Shown here: positions 46,908-55,976 of the stretch, one piece after another
How the letters are laid out: each line of letters begins with the position of its first letter
Position numbering within the stretch: position 1 is the first letter of the stretch
DNA from: an uncultured beta proteobacterium
GTDB lineage: Bacteria > Pseudomonadota > Gammaproteobacteria > Burkholderiales > Burkholderiaceae_E
DNA: 64,000 nucleotides
Assembly: GCA_903934295.1 (NCBI GenBank)
Contig: CAIZNI010000066.1
Span: forward strand, 62,001-126,000
Direction of reading: 5' to 3'
The notes under the pieces: model-generated
What the model saw: the letters and a program-made list of their open reading frames with translations, nothing else
Told to the model about the DNA's origin: nothing
Databases searched by the model: none
Program-made: the position numbers and the translations under genes

Positions 46908-47597
46908 TCAATACTCCTGATCGGCGTCTGAATTCCAGTGGTACAGGGAGCGCGCCGAGGCGACGCGCCGGAACTGCGCCGGGTCATGGGCGAGACCCGC
47001 GGCCGCCAGCAGTTCGGTCACGCTGGCCAGGTCGCTGTCGGTCATCGGTTCGAGCTGGGCATCGGCGCCCAGCGAGGCGATTTTTCCGCGCACATAGATC
47101 ACCGCCTCGTACAGCGAGTCGCCCAGCGCATCGCCGGCGTTGCCGCAGACCACCATCCGGCCGGCCTGCGCCATGAAGCCGGAGAAGCTGCCGACCGAGC
47201 CGCCAACCACGATGTCGGCGCCCTTGAGCGAGATGCCGCAGCGCAGGCCGGCGTCGCCGTCGATGACCAGCAGGCCGCCGTGTGCCGATGCACCCGCGGC
47301 GTTGGAGGCGAAGCCCTTCACATGCACCCGCCCGCTCATCATGTTTTCGGCCACACCGGTGGAGGCGCTGCCCTCGATGGTGATGTCGGCGAGCTGGTTC
47401 ATGCCGCCGGCGTAGTAGCCCGCGTGGCCGTCCACCGTGACCTTGACCGGCGCGTTCAGGCCGACGGCGATGTTGTGCGCGCCGTCCGGGTTGGCGATCA
47501 GCACGTGGCGGTCCTGCAGTCCGGCCGCCGGGCCGTGCAGGAAGCGGTTGACCTCGCGCAGCGGCGTCGCGGCCAGGTCGAAGCTCAGGCTTTCCAT
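46908..47597 (-). CDS. glxC: GXGXG-repeat glutamate synthase-like protein, GlxC/MgsB type (229 aa)
   Basis: The protein is a right-handed beta helix of the GltB C-terminal (GXGXG) type, with glycine-rich turns throughout residues 50-190 (HAGYYAGGMNQLADITIEGS, HVKGFASNAAGASAHGG, and VVGGSVGSFSGFMAQAG). In glutamate synthase this domain shapes the ammonia tunnel. It starts 13 bases before the stop of glxB and ends three bases before glxD. The longer frame upstream is a shadow of glxB. Confidence 0.9.
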   Translation of the reverse strand: MESLSFDLAATPLREVNRFLHGPAAGLQDRHVLIANPDGAHNIAVGLNAPVKVTVDGHAGYYAGGMNQLADITIEGSASTGVAENMMSGRVHVKGFASNAAGASAHGGLLVIDGDAGLRCGISLKGADIVVGGSVGSFSGFMAQAGRMVVCGNAGDALGDSLYEAVIYVRGKIASLGADAQLEPMTDSDLASVTELLAAAGLAHDPAQFRRVASARSLYHWNSDADQEY

Positions 47598-48493
47598 ACG
47601 TACATTTCCTCGGGAGCGGGTTCGAAGACGTGGGCGTGCTTGATGTCGGGCAGATGGGCCAGGGATCGGAACTCGCTGGCGATCGCGACGTAGTCGTCGG
47701 TCTCGGCGACCACCGCCGGCTTGCAGGCGAAGGGGTCGCGGATCAGCGCCAGCTCGGTGGGCGTGCCCATCAGGAAGGTGTAGAAGCCGTCGAGCGCCTC
47801 GAAGCCCTTGCGCAGCGCCTCGTGCAGGGTGTCGCCCTCGCGCAGCCGCCACTCCAGGAAACGGCACGCGGCCTCGGTGTCGTTGTCGGTCTCGAAACGG
47901 ATGCCGCGCGGCTCGAGCATGCGGCGGATCCCGTTCGGGTTGGACAGCGAGCCGTTGTGCACCAGGCAGAAGTCTTCGCCGGCGGTGAACGGATGCGCCC
48001 GGTCGGGCGTCACCGCCGACTCGGTCGCCATCCGGGTGTGGCCGACCAGATGGCTGCCCGTCAGTTCGCCGAATCCATAACGGGCGGCGACGTCGGAGGG
48101 CGTGCCGATGTCCTTGTAGAGCTCGATGCTGCGGCCGGCCGACAGCAGGTGCAGCCTCGGGTCATGCGCCTTGATCCAGGCATTGACCGATGCACTGCTG
48201 CCTTCGAAGTGGATCACCGCGTGGTTGCCCTGCGCGCTGGCCTGCGCCTGGATCGGCATCGCGGCGTTGAGCGCCTCGACCAGTGCCGCCCAGTCATAGG
48301 CATCGGCCTGCGCGGTCAGCCCGGCGTAGACGCTGATCTTGCGCCGGCTCTGGGGCAGCGTTTCGGTGAACACCGCGAGCCCGGCGGAATCCGGGCCGCG
48401 CTCGGTCATGCCGATCAGCATCGGCACCATCAGTTCGCCGAGCTGGCCGCGCAGCGCTGAATTTTTCAACAGCAATCCGACAATGCCGCACAT
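47585..48493 (-). CDS. glxB: Class II glutamine amidotransferase, GlxB/MgsA type (302 aa)
   Basis: The protein begins MCGIVGLLLK, so C2 becomes the N-terminal nucleophile after Met removal. The family residues GHTRMATESAVTPDRAHPF and LVHNGSLSN are intact, as in the glutaminase domain of glutamate synthase. It would release ammonia or methylamine from glutamine or gamma-glutamylmethylamide made by the adjacent GlnT. The gap of 39 bp to glnT and the overlap with glxC imply one transcript. Confidence 0.92.
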   Translation of the reverse strand: MCGIVGLLLKNSALRGQLGELMVPMLIGMTERGPDSAGLAVFTETLPQSRRKISVYAGLTAQADAYDWAALVEALNAAMPIQAQASAQGNHAVIHFEGSSASVNAWIKAHDPRLHLLSAGRSIELYKDIGTPSDVAARYGFGELTGSHLVGHTRMATESAVTPDRAHPFTAGEDFCLVHNGSLSNPNGIRRMLEPRGIRFETDNDTEAACRFLEWRLREGDTLHEALRKGFEALDGFYTFLMGTPTELALIRDPFACKPAVVAETDDYVAIASEFRSLAHLPDIKHAHVFEPAPEEMYVWKA

Positions 48494-48532
48494 CGGTTGT
48501 CTTGCCTTTCGAAAGGGGGGTGGATGGCTCGT

Positions 48533-49915
48533 TCAGAAGAACTCGAGGTAGGTCTTGATCTCCCACTCGGAGACATGGCGCATGTACTCCACCCACTCGC
48601 GTCGCTTCAGTTGCAGGAATTCGCCGGCGACCGGGCCCAGCGCGTCGGTGATCACGGTGTCGGCCTGCAGCGCAGTGAGTGCGGCGTCCAGGTTCTGCGG
48701 CAGCACCGCGATGCCGGCCTCGCGCAGCTGCGCCTCGTTCCATTCGTAGAGATTGACGTTGCGCGGCGGGCCCGGGTGCAGTTCGCGCTCGATGCCGTCC
48801 AGGCCGGCCGCGATGACCGCGGCGGTGGCCAGGTAGGGGTTGGCCGAACCGTCGGGCAGGCGCAACTCGAGCCGGCCCTTGGGCACCCGAACCATGCTCG
48901 AGCGGTTGTTGTCGCCATAGCTGATGTAGGCCGGCGCCCAGGTCGCGCCGGTGAGCGAACGGCCCACCACGAGACGTTTGTAGGAGTTCACCGTTGGCGC
49001 GCAGATCGCGGTCAGCGCCGGCGCGTGGGCCAGCAGGCCGCCCAGGAAATGGTAGGCGAGCGTCGAGAGCTGCAGCCCGTTCGGATCGCTCTTGTCCTCG
49101 AACAGGTTGCGTTTGCCGTCGCCGATCGACAGGTGCATGTGCATGCCGTTGCCCGGCAGATGGGCGAAGGGCTTGGGCATGAACGAGCAGATCAGGCCCA
49201 TCTCGTTGGCGATCTCGCTGGCGGCCATCTTGAAGAAGATGAAGTGGTCGCAGGAGGTCAGGCAGTCGGTGTAGGTGTAGTTGAGTTCGAACTGCCCGTT
49301 GGCGTCCTCATGGTCGATCTGATAGACGTCGATGCCGACCGCACGCAGCGAATTCGAGAGTTTCTCCAGGTAGGCGCGGGTGCGCGACAGGCCCTTGTAG
49401 TCGTAGCACGGCTTGGCCAGGGTGTCGCTCGCGTCGCAAGGCTCGATGCGGCCCTCGACCCGGCGCAGCAGCGAGAACTCGGGCTCCAGGCCGGTGAACA
49501 AGGTCCAGCCGCGGGCACTGAGCCGCTCGATCTGACGGCGCAGGGTCACCCGGCTGTCGAAGGGCCAGGGCTTGCCGTCGACGTGGCCTTCGCAGACCAC
49601 GCGCGCCAGTCCCGGTTGCCAGGGCACCAGACTGACCGCGTTCAGATCGCCGACCGCCATGAAGTCGGGACCGTGCGGCTCGATGCCCACGCCCCAGATG
49701 GCAAAGCCGGCGAAACCGGCGCCGTCGGTGAAGAGGGAATTCAGGTGCGACACCGGCACCGACTTGGCCTTGGCCACGCCGTGGATGTCGACGAACTGTG
49801 CCAGCACATAGGTCACGCCGCGCGCACTCAGTTCGGCCTGGGCCGAACGCACGTCATGGAATCGCAGCGGATCCGTTGATTGGGCGGCAGCGAGGGCGAG
49901 GTCGGGCGAGTTCAT
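48533..49915 (-). CDS. glnT: Type III glutamine synthetase / gamma-glutamylmethylamide synthetase-like (460 aa)
   Basis: The beta-grasp N-terminus (about 20-120) and the catalytic domain carry [62 protein letters not shown] and [16 protein letters not shown], the glutamine-synthetase glutamates and arginines. It is shorter than GlnA and resembles GlnT/GmaS, which ligates glutamate to ammonia or methylamine using ATP. Linkage to GlxB/C/D supports an amine-assimilation role. The promoter region contains an inverted repeat shared with an XRE-cupin regulator. Confidence 0.9.
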   Translation of the reverse strand: MNSPDLALAAAQSTDPLRFHDVRSAQAELSARGVTYVLAQFVDIHGVAKAKSVPVSHLNSLFTDGAGFAGFAIWGVGIEPHGPDFMAVGDLNAVSLVPWQPGLARVVCEGHVDGKPWPFDSRVTLRRQIERLSARGWTLFTGLEPEFSLLRRVEGRIEPCDASDTLAKPCYDYKGLSRTRAYLEKLSNSLRAVGIDVYQIDHEDANGQFELNYTYTDCLTSCDHFIFFKMAASEIANEMGLICSFMPKPFAHLPGNGMHMHLSIGDGKRNLFEDKSDPNGLQLSTLAYHFLGGLLAHAPALTAICAPTVNSYKRLVVGRSLTGATWAPAYISYGDNNRSSMVRVPKGRLELRLPDGSANPYLATAAVIAAGLDGIERELHPGPPRNVNLYEWNEAQLREAGIAVLPQNLDAALTALQADTVITDALGPVAGEFLQLKRREWVEYMRHVSEWEIKTYLEFF

Positions 49916-49971
49916 GGCGGGTGTGATCCTTCGCGGTTCAATGAATGTCGCCGGCGAAGACCGCCAGCATA

Positions 49972-50014
49972 AACGTTTCTCTTAAAGCAAATAAGGTGCC
50001 TGCAGAGAAACTTT
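49972..50014. promoter_or_regulatory. Inverted repeat in the glnT/XRE-cupin divergent promoter
   Basis: AACGTTTCTC at 49972-49981 and GAGAAACTTT at 50005-50014 are inverted copies of AAMGTTTCTC with a 23-base gap of AT-rich sequence. The location between the divergent regulator and glnT suits an operator for the XRE-cupin protein. This is a candidate from sequence only. Confidence 0.5.
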
Positions 50015-50069
50015 CATTGGAGCGCAAGGCCGGTAAACTCGTGCCATTGACCCAAACTCAGGACCGCGC

Positions 50070-50672
50070 ATGGACAAGGACCCCTTACCGGACAGTCTCT
50101 CGCTCGAAGCGTCGGTGGGCGCGGCGATTCGAGAGCTGCGTCTGAGAGACGGGCTGACCATCGCGCAGGTGTCCGAGCGGGCGGCGATCAGTCGCGGCAT
50201 GCTCTCGAAGATCGAGAACGGCCAGACCACCGCCGGTCTGGACACGCTGTCGCGGATCGCCCGCGCGCTGGGGGTGTCGATGTCGATGCTCTTCAGCCGC
50301 TATGACGCGGCAGGCACCAGCGCGCAGCATGTGCGCCGGGGGCAGGGCATGGAGACGGTGCGTCGCGGCACCAAAAGCGGGCACACCTACCACCTGCTGG
50401 CTTACGACCAGGGGCCGACCAAGCTGTTCGAACCGTTCCTGATCTCGATCGATGACGACTCGCAGCGTTACCCGACCTTCCATCACCCGGGGACCGAGTT
50501 CATCTACATGCTGGAAGGCGAGATCGAATACCGCTGCGGTCAGCAGACCTATCGGCTGGAGCCGGGCGATGCGCTGAGCTTTCCCGGTTCGGTTCCGCAC
50601 GGGCCGGAACGTCTGCTCCAGTGCCCGATCCGCTTTCTGTCGGTGATCGTCTATCCGAAAACGGTCGAGTAG
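50070..50672 (+). CDS. XRE-type HTH regulator with cupin domain (200 aa)
   Basis: Residues 14-72 are an HTH of the XRE/Cro type (LRLRDGLTIAQVSERAAISRG, then LSKIENGQTTAGLDTLSRIA). Residues 125-195 are a cupin with HHPGTEFIYMLEGEIEYR and LEPGDALSFPGSVPHGP, as in PuuR-like regulators of amine and amino-acid pathways. CAGGA precedes the ATG. Divergence from glnT and the shared inverted repeat suggest it controls glnT-glxBCD and itself. The ligand bound by the cupin is unknown. Confidence 0.9.
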   Translation: MDKDPLPDSLSLEASVGAAIRELRLRDGLTIAQVSERAAISRGMLSKIENGQTTAGLDTLSRIARALGVSMSMLFSRYDAAGTSAQHVRRGQGMETVRRGTKSGHTYHLLAYDQGPTKLFEPFLISIDDDSQRYPTFHHPGTEFIYMLEGEIEYRCGQQTYRLEPGDALSFPGSVPHGPERLLQCPIRFLSVIVYPKTVE

Positions 50673-50684
50673 CGGTGCGCCGGT

Positions 50685-51509
50685 TCAGCGACCCTGCAGA
50701 TGGGCGAGCGCGCCGCCCAGCATCGCGCGCAGCAGCGGCTGCACGCGCTGCGCGAGATCGGGCCGATAGGCGAAGGGCGCCGTTTCATTCATGTAGACCG
50801 ACTGGCACATCTCGAGCTGGATGGCATGCACGCCGGTGGCCGGCTGGCCGTAGCGTCGGGTGATGTAGCCGCCCTTGAAGCGGCCATTGGTCACATGGGT
50901 CATCCCATCGGGCGCGAGCCCGGGCAGGGGCGCCAGCGCCGCCTCGAGCAGGGCGGGGGCGCAGGCCAGCCCGTCGTTGGTGCCGAAGTTCAGGTCCGCC
51001 AGCTTGCCCTCGAACAGCCGCGGCAGCACGCTGGCGATCGAGTGCGCCTCCCACAGCAGCACCTGCCCGTGCAGCGCCCGCAGGCGCTCGAGTTCGGCCT
51101 GCAGCACCTGGTGGTAGGGCTGCCAGTAGGTGGCGATGCGATCGCTGCGCTGCGCTTCGTCCGGCTCGGCGCCGGGCCGGTAGAGCGGGACGCCGCGGAA
51201 GGTTTCGCCGGGAAACAGGCCGGTGGTCGTCTGGCCCGGGTACAGGCTCTCGCCACCGGGCGGACGGTTCAGGTCGACCACATAGCGCGACACCCGCGCG
51301 CCCAGCACGGTGGCGCCCAGATCCGCCGCGAAGTCGTACAGCTGATCCAGGTGCCAGTCGGTGTCGGCCAGGATCGCCGCCTCGGGGCTGTAGGCGGGGC
51401 GCAGCGCCTCGGGCAGCGCGGTACCGAGGTGAGGGATGGAGACCAGCAGCGGCGCCGTGCCGCGGCGCAGGTGGTAGACCGGGTGTTCGATGCGTTCGGG
51501 TGTCGTCAT
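50685..51509 (-). CDS. hutG: N-formylglutamate amidohydrolase (HutG-like, 274 aa)
   Basis: The family residues ready to read are LLVSIPHLGTALPEA, DTDWHLDQLYDFAADLGATV, SRYVVDLNRPPGG and the C-terminal HAIQLEMCQSVYMNE. The enzyme hydrolyses N-formyl-L-glutamate to formate and glutamate, normally the last step of histidine use by the five-step Hut pathway. No hutU, hutH, hutI or hutF genes are in the window, so it may serve another pathway here, such as the adjacent amine module. The stop is 12 bases from the stop of the XRE gene. Confidence 0.92.
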   Translation of the reverse strand: MTTPERIEHPVYHLRRGTAPLLVSIPHLGTALPEALRPAYSPEAAILADTDWHLDQLYDFAADLGATVLGARVSRYVVDLNRPPGGESLYPGQTTTGLFPGETFRGVPLYRPGAEPDEAQRSDRIATYWQPYHQVLQAELERLRALHGQVLLWEAHSIASVLPRLFEGKLADLNFGTNDGLACAPALLEAALAPLPGLAPDGMTHVTNGRFKGGYITRRYGQPATGVHAIQLEMCQSVYMNETAPFAYRPDLAQRVQPLLRAMLGGALAHLQGR

Positions 51510-51522
51510 GGTGGAGGGCGGT

Positions 51523-52569
51523 TCAGGCAGCGGGTTTATCGGGAATGCGGATGATGTCGGCGGGCAGGGCGGGCATCAGGCGGCGCAGGGCCGGCAGCGT
51601 GTCCTGCATGAGCACCTGTCGGCTCACCCGCACCACTTCGTCGTCCAGGCCGGTCCATTCGTTGTCACGGCACAGCACGAAGAAGTCGCGCTGCCCGAGC
51701 CGCGAGGCCGGCAGCGGCAGGACCTGGACCTGGTCCAGCCAGCTGCGCGACTGCCACAGGCAAAGCGGGGTGCTGATCGCCCATCCGAGGCCCGCGGCGA
51801 CCAGGCTGAGCAGCGGGTCGGTGGCGTCGAACTCGAAGCGGCGCGGCATCGGCAGCCCCAGGTGGGTCAGGTAGCGATCGATCTGCTGGCCGATCACCGA
51901 TCGCTGGCTGTAGCGGACCAGCGGCAGCTCGCCAAGATGGCGGACAAGCGTCTTCAGGCTCTGGGGGCGGGCAGGCGACGGCAGCGGCCGCCCCGGTGAT
52001 CGGGCCGGCATCACCACCACCCACTCTTCGGAGAACAGCAGGCGCTGGGTGATGCGGGGATCGTCCAGTGCCGTCTCGGTGCAGATCGCCAGGTCGAGTT
52101 CGCGCGCCTGCAGCTGGGCGCTCAGCCCCGGGGTGAGTCCGGACCACAGCTGCAGTTCCCGCGCGCTGCCCGACAGGGCGCGCACCAGTTCCGGTCCGAC
52201 GGTGGCGGCGAACGAGTCGACGCAGCCCAGCCGGATCCGGGTGTAGTCCTGGCGGGCGCTGGCGCGCAGCTGTCCGGTGACCTCGCGCGCGTGCTCGAGC
52301 AGCGACCGGGCGAGCCCGAGGAGCGAACCGCCGGCGCGCGTGGGCCGGGCCGGGCGCATCTCGCGGTCGAACAACTGCAGGTCGTATTGCTGCTCGAGCG
52401 CGCGGATCATCTGGCTGACCGCGCTCTGGCTCACGCCGAGCCGCTGCGCGGCGTGCGACATCGAGCCGGCCTCGCAGACGGTGACGAAGGCTTCGAGCGA
52501 ACGCAGCTCCGGCAGGGCGTTCGAGCGGCGGGCGGGCGCGGCAGAGGGGGCGAGCGTGTCGTTCGTCAT
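51523..52569 (-). CDS. LysR-family transcriptional regulator (348 aa)
   Basis: The winged helix lies at about 22-82 (LRSLEAFVTVCEAGSMSHAA, QRLGVSQSAVSQMIRALEQQ), slightly offset from the N-terminus, and the effector domain follows (IRLGCVDSFAATVGPELVRA, DLAICTETALDDPRI). It starts 13 bases upstream of hutG on the same strand and is divergent from the FAD oxidoreductase at 52734, which it probably regulates. The 164-bp gap holds a candidate LysR site. Confidence 0.9.
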   Translation of the reverse strand: MTNDTLAPSAAPARRSNALPELRSLEAFVTVCEAGSMSHAAQRLGVSQSAVSQMIRALEQQYDLQLFDREMRPARPTRAGGSLLGLARSLLEHAREVTGQLRASARQDYTRIRLGCVDSFAATVGPELVRALSGSARELQLWSGLTPGLSAQLQARELDLAICTETALDDPRITQRLLFSEEWVVVMPARSPGRPLPSPARPQSLKTLVRHLGELPLVRYSQRSVIGQQIDRYLTHLGLPMPRRFEFDATDPLLSLVAAGLGWAISTPLCLWQSRSWLDQVQVLPLPASRLGQRDFFVLCRDNEWTGLDDEVVRVSRQVLMQDTLPALRRLMPALPADIIRIPDKPAA

Positions 52570-52636
52570 GAAAGGCGTCGATGGTCGGATGCTCGGCCGA
52601 CGGCGGCCGAATCCGGATAGTCGCACCAAAACTAAT

Positions 52637-52665
52637 TCAATGAATAAGCTTTACTTCATCATTGA
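52637..52665. promoter_or_regulatory. Interrupted palindrome in the LysR / FAD oxidoreductase promoter region
   Basis: TCAATGA (52637-52643) and TCATTGA (52659-52665) are exact reverse complements separated by 15 bases that themselves contain TAAGCTTTA. The AT-rich site lies 68 bases before the oxidoreductase start, as expected for a LysR-type recognition site. Confidence 0.5.
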
Positions 52666-52733
52666 GTGGCGATCGAGACCCCTCCTAAGCTGATCGGCGT
52701 TGAATCCGTCCTGTTGGAAAGCCTGGAGTTGCC

Positions 52734-53918
52734 ATGGAAAACTATGACGCAATCGTGATCGGGGCCGGCGTGATTGGCTCGTCGGTCGCCTATCACCTGG
52801 CCCGCTTCGGCGCGGGTCGGGTACTGGTTCTCGACCGCGCCCAGATCGGTGCGGGGACGACCTCGCAATCCAGCGGCATCCTGCGCACGCATTACTCGGT
52901 GATCGAGAATGTCGAACTGGCCCTGAGCTCCTGGCAGGTCTTCAAGGACTTTGCCGGCTACCTGGGCGACGAGGAGGCCTCGGCCGGCATGGTGAAGTGC
53001 GGTTACCTGATCGCCGCCCCCGACGGCCCGAAGCTCGAGCCGCTGCGCGCCGCGCTGGCCGGCCAGCAGGCCAAGGGCATCGAGGTCCGCCTGCTCGACC
53101 GGGGCGAGGCCGCCAGCCTGCTGCCGATCGCGCATTTCGATGATGCCGCGCTGATCGGCTTCGAGCCCGAGGCGGGCTTTGCCGACGCGTATCTGGTGGC
53201 CACCGGATTTGCCCGGGCCGCGCGGCGCCTGGGTGTGCGGATCATCGAGGGCGTCGAGGTCCATGCGCTGCTGCGCGAGGATGGCCGGGTGGTGGGTGTC
53301 GACACTTCGCAGGGCCGTTTCGCCAGCACCACCGTGATCAGCACCCAGAACATCTGGGCCACCGACATCGAGCGCTGGACCGGCATCGCCACGCCCGTCA
53401 GTGCCGAGCGGCACACCGTGCTGGCGCTGGAAGGCCCCGAGCCCTATTCGTTCGCGATGCCGGTCTACAAGGACCTGGCCTCCAGCGGCATGCTTTATTA
53501 CCGAAGCTACGGCGGGCGCCAGATGCTGGTGAGCGAAGGCGTGGTCGGCGAGACGCTGCCGGCGCCCGACAACCAGCCGGGCGACATTCCGATGGACTAT
53601 GTCGCGGAAGTGGGGGCGCAGGTCGCCGAGCGCTTTGCCTCGTTCGAGACCGCCGGCCTCGCGTCTGCCTGGACCGGTGTCTATGACGTGACGCCCGACT
53701 GGAATCCGGTGCTGGGGCGGCTGCCTGACGTGCCCGGGCTGGTGGTGGGTTACGGCTTCTCGGGGCACGGCTTCAAGCTGTCGCCCGGCGTGGGCCGGAT
53801 CCTGGCGCAGGAAGCGCTGGGTCTGCCCACCGATGTGCCGCTGGCGCCCTATGCGCTGGAGCGTTTTCGCAGCGGCCGTTTCCTGACCGGCCGCTACGGG
53901 CTGGGCGCGGTGTCCTGA
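52734..53918 (+). CDS. FAD-dependent oxidoreductase of the glycine/D-amino acid oxidase (DAO) family (394 aa)
   Basis: The Rossmann FAD motif is GAGVIG at residues 10-15 in MENYDAIVIGAGVIGSSVAY, and the C-terminal signature YGFSGHGFKLSPGVG closes the DAO fold. The protein resembles sarcosine oxidase beta and N-methylamine oxidases in size and domain order. It could oxidise an N-methyl or D-amino acid; N-methylglutamate is an attractive but unproven candidate given the GlxBCD/GlnT cluster nearby. HutD follows three bases after the stop. Confidence 0.85.
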   Translation: MENYDAIVIGAGVIGSSVAYHLARFGAGRVLVLDRAQIGAGTTSQSSGILRTHYSVIENVELALSSWQVFKDFAGYLGDEEASAGMVKCGYLIAAPDGPKLEPLRAALAGQQAKGIEVRLLDRGEAASLLPIAHFDDAALIGFEPEAGFADAYLVATGFARAARRLGVRIIEGVEVHALLREDGRVVGVDTSQGRFASTTVISTQNIWATDIERWTGIATPVSAERHTVLALEGPEPYSFAMPVYKDLASSGMLYYRSYGGRQMLVSEGVVGETLPAPDNQPGDIPMDYVAEVGAQVAERFASFETAGLASAWTGVYDVTPDWNPVLGRLPDVPGLVVGYGFSGHGFKLSPGVGRILAQEALGLPTDVPLAPYALERFRSGRFLTGRYGLGAVS

Positions 53919-53921
53919 GAC

Positions 53922-54593
53922 ATGCTGTCCGATGCCGGCGTGGCTGAGCCGCCCCTGCCGTCGGGGGTGCGCCTGTTCACGCTCGAGGAGATCGATTCCG
54001 AGCCGTGGCGCAATGGGGGCGGGCGCACCCGGACGGTGGCGGCATCGCGTCTGCGCGGCGAACTGGTGTGGCGGATCAGTGCCGCCGACATCGACGCCGA
54101 TGGCGATTTCTCGGCCTTCGATGGGATGGACCGCACCGCGGTGCTGATGCGCGGCGAGGGGCTGGCGCTGCGACTCAGCGACCAGACGCTGCGTCTGCCG
54201 CGGGTGGGCACCGTCGTGCGATTTCCCGGCGAGGTGCCGGTGCGGGCCTGCCTGGCGGGCGCGCCGGCGCGGCTCTGGAACGTGATGGTGCGCCGGGGCC
54301 TGGCGCAAGTCGACACGCAGGTGCTCGGGGTGGGGTCGATGCCGGTGCTGCCGGGCGAGACGGTGTTGGTGGTGCTCTCGGGCCGGGTTCAGGTCCGCGC
54401 GCCGGGGTCGGGTGAACTGCTGGGCGTGCTGTCGGCCGGGCAGGGACTGATCTGCAGTGGCTCGCGTGCGTGTCTGATGCTGGTCGGCCTGGCGGCGATC
54501 GATGCGCTGGATGAGGCGCCCTGCTGGGTGCGCTCGGCGTTGCAGACGGGAGGTGACCGACCGCCTCAGTCCACGCTCTCGTCCGAGAAGTAA
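53922..54593 (+). CDS. HutD/Ves family protein (223 aa)
   Basis: The start has no strong Shine-Dalgarno and may be read by reinitiation from the gene upstream. The HutD core begins with LEEIDSEPWRNGGGRTRTVA near residue 20 and continues with WRISAADIDADGDFSAFDGM and a bicupin-like second half. HutD is often encoded with histidine-utilisation genes and its function is uncertain, though a role in limiting Hut flux was proposed in Pseudomonas. Its end overlaps the convergent HD-GYP gene by 28 bp. Confidence 0.87.
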   Translation: MLSDAGVAEPPLPSGVRLFTLEEIDSEPWRNGGGRTRTVAASRLRGELVWRISAADIDADGDFSAFDGMDRTAVLMRGEGLALRLSDQTLRLPRVGTVVRFPGEVPVRACLAGAPARLWNVMVRRGLAQVDTQVLGVGSMPVLPGETVLVVLSGRVQVRAPGSGELLGVLSAGQGLICSGSRACLMLVGLAAIDALDEAPCWVRSALQTGGDRPPQSTLSSEK

Positions 54594-55840
54594 TAGGTCA
54601 GGCTTTCGCGCGGATTGAGCCACGCCAGCGCGTCCTCGGGCATTTCATCCGGGTGCAGCGACTTCTCCACCGACAACTGGCCCGCGGTGTCGGCAAGATC
54701 GACCAGCAGCGCTTCGCTCTTGTCGATGTCCGGATCATGGATGAGCACCTTGGGCAGCAGGCTGCTCTTGCCTGGCGACACCGAGAGCGCCAGTGAGCCA
54801 TCGCTCAGCTTGACCAGGGTGCCCGGCGGGTAGACCCCGAGCAGGCGCACCAGCGCGGCCAGCAGCGACGGATCGAGCCGGGCCTGTTCGTCGCGCCACA
54901 TTGTCTTGAGGGCCTCGGCCGGCAGCAGTGCCCGCGACCGGGCCTTGGGCGATTCGGGGCTGCACAGGCGGTCATAGCGGTTGGCGATGGCGACGATCCG
55001 CGCGGCAACCCCGATCTGCGGCCCCAGTTTTCCGGCGGGAAAACCGCTGCCGTCCAGTGCCTCATGATGGTCGCGGATCGCAGCGATCGCGTGCTCGGAA
55101 AAAGCGCCGCTGTCGGTGGCCAGTTCGACGCCGAGCCGGCAGTGCTCCCGGTACCAGCTTTCCTGGACGCTGGAGCGGTTCTCGGCGCGCAGCACATGGG
55201 CGGGAATCAGCAACTTGCCGATGTCGTGGGCCAGGGCACCCAGGCCGATGGCGCCGACGGTGGTGGACGAGAGGTTCATCGAACGGGCCAGCAGCATCGA
55301 CAGCGTCATGCAGTTGAGCGCATGGTGCTGCAGGCCTTCGCCCGGCTGCTTGCCCAGCAGTTGCAGCAGCACCGGCCCCTGGTTCATCGCGCTGGCCAGC
55401 CGGGCGGCCAGGTCGCGCATGCCGGCGCCGGCCTGCTTGGGGTTGTCGCGCATGCCCAGCAGCGACTCCCGCACCTGCTGGCTCGAGGCATCCCATTCGC
55501 GCTGGATGCGCGCGGCGATCAGACGCTGGCGCCGCAGTCGCTGCTCTCCGGTCGCCACGGCCACGGGCGCCGCCGGCGGCGGTGGCGGTGACGGCGGTGT
55601 TGCCGCGCTGGTCACCGGCGGCAGCGGTGCCGCGTCGCTGAGGGCGGGAATCCAGTAGAGGCTCTTCGGACCCAGTTCCCGCAGCGTCTTCAGCTGCTTG
55701 TCGGAACTGATCCGGAAGCGGTTGCGCAGGAACGGATGGGCGGTCCAGGGCAGGTCGATCCAGACATAGACGCCCAGTCGCAGCTGCTGCTCGCCCAATG
55801 GCTGCGGCCCCTCGGGGTGGTTGGTCTGGACGTCTGGCAT
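54566..55840 (-). CDS. HD-GYP-type c-di-GMP phosphodiesterase-like protein (424 aa)
   Basis: An N-terminal DUF3391-like segment (1-65) is followed by a Pro-rich linker (70-95) and an HD-GYP domain (about 160-300). The HD dyad is H205-D206 in AHDIGK, and the second motif reads HHEALDGSGFP at about 258-268, with Phe instead of Tyr in the GYP triplet. Metal-binding histidines appear intact, so activity on c-di-GMP is plausible. The C-terminal 100 residues are less conserved. It is a stand-alone gene. Confidence 0.88.
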   Translation of the reverse strand: MPDVQTNHPEGPQPLGEQQLRLGVYVWIDLPWTAHPFLRNRFRISSDKQLKTLRELGPKSLYWIPALSDAAPLPPVTSAATPPSPPPPPAAPVAVATGEQRLRRQRLIAARIQREWDASSQQVRESLLGMRDNPKQAGAGMRDLAARLASAMNQGPVLLQLLGKQPGEGLQHHALNCMTLSMLLARSMNLSSTTVGAIGLGALAHDIGKLLIPAHVLRAENRSSVQESWYREHCRLGVELATDSGAFSEHAIAAIRDHHEALDGSGFPAGKLGPQIGVAARIVAIANRYDRLCSPESPKARSRALLPAEALKTMWRDEQARLDPSLLAALVRLLGVYPPGTLVKLSDGSLALSVSPGKSSLLPKVLIHDPDIDKSEALLVDLADTAGQLSVEKSLHPDEMPEDALAWLNPRESLTYYFSDESVD

Positions 55841-55976
55841 GCGTTCTCGGGCGTTCCGGTGGAATCGGTGCGATGGGTCATCGCCCGTCCGGGCGAGACC
55901 CGCGCTGGCGCGCAGGGCCCACCCCCGCTCCAGGGCATCCCCGCGCTTGCGCGCAAGGCATCTTAACCGAGTGCGT

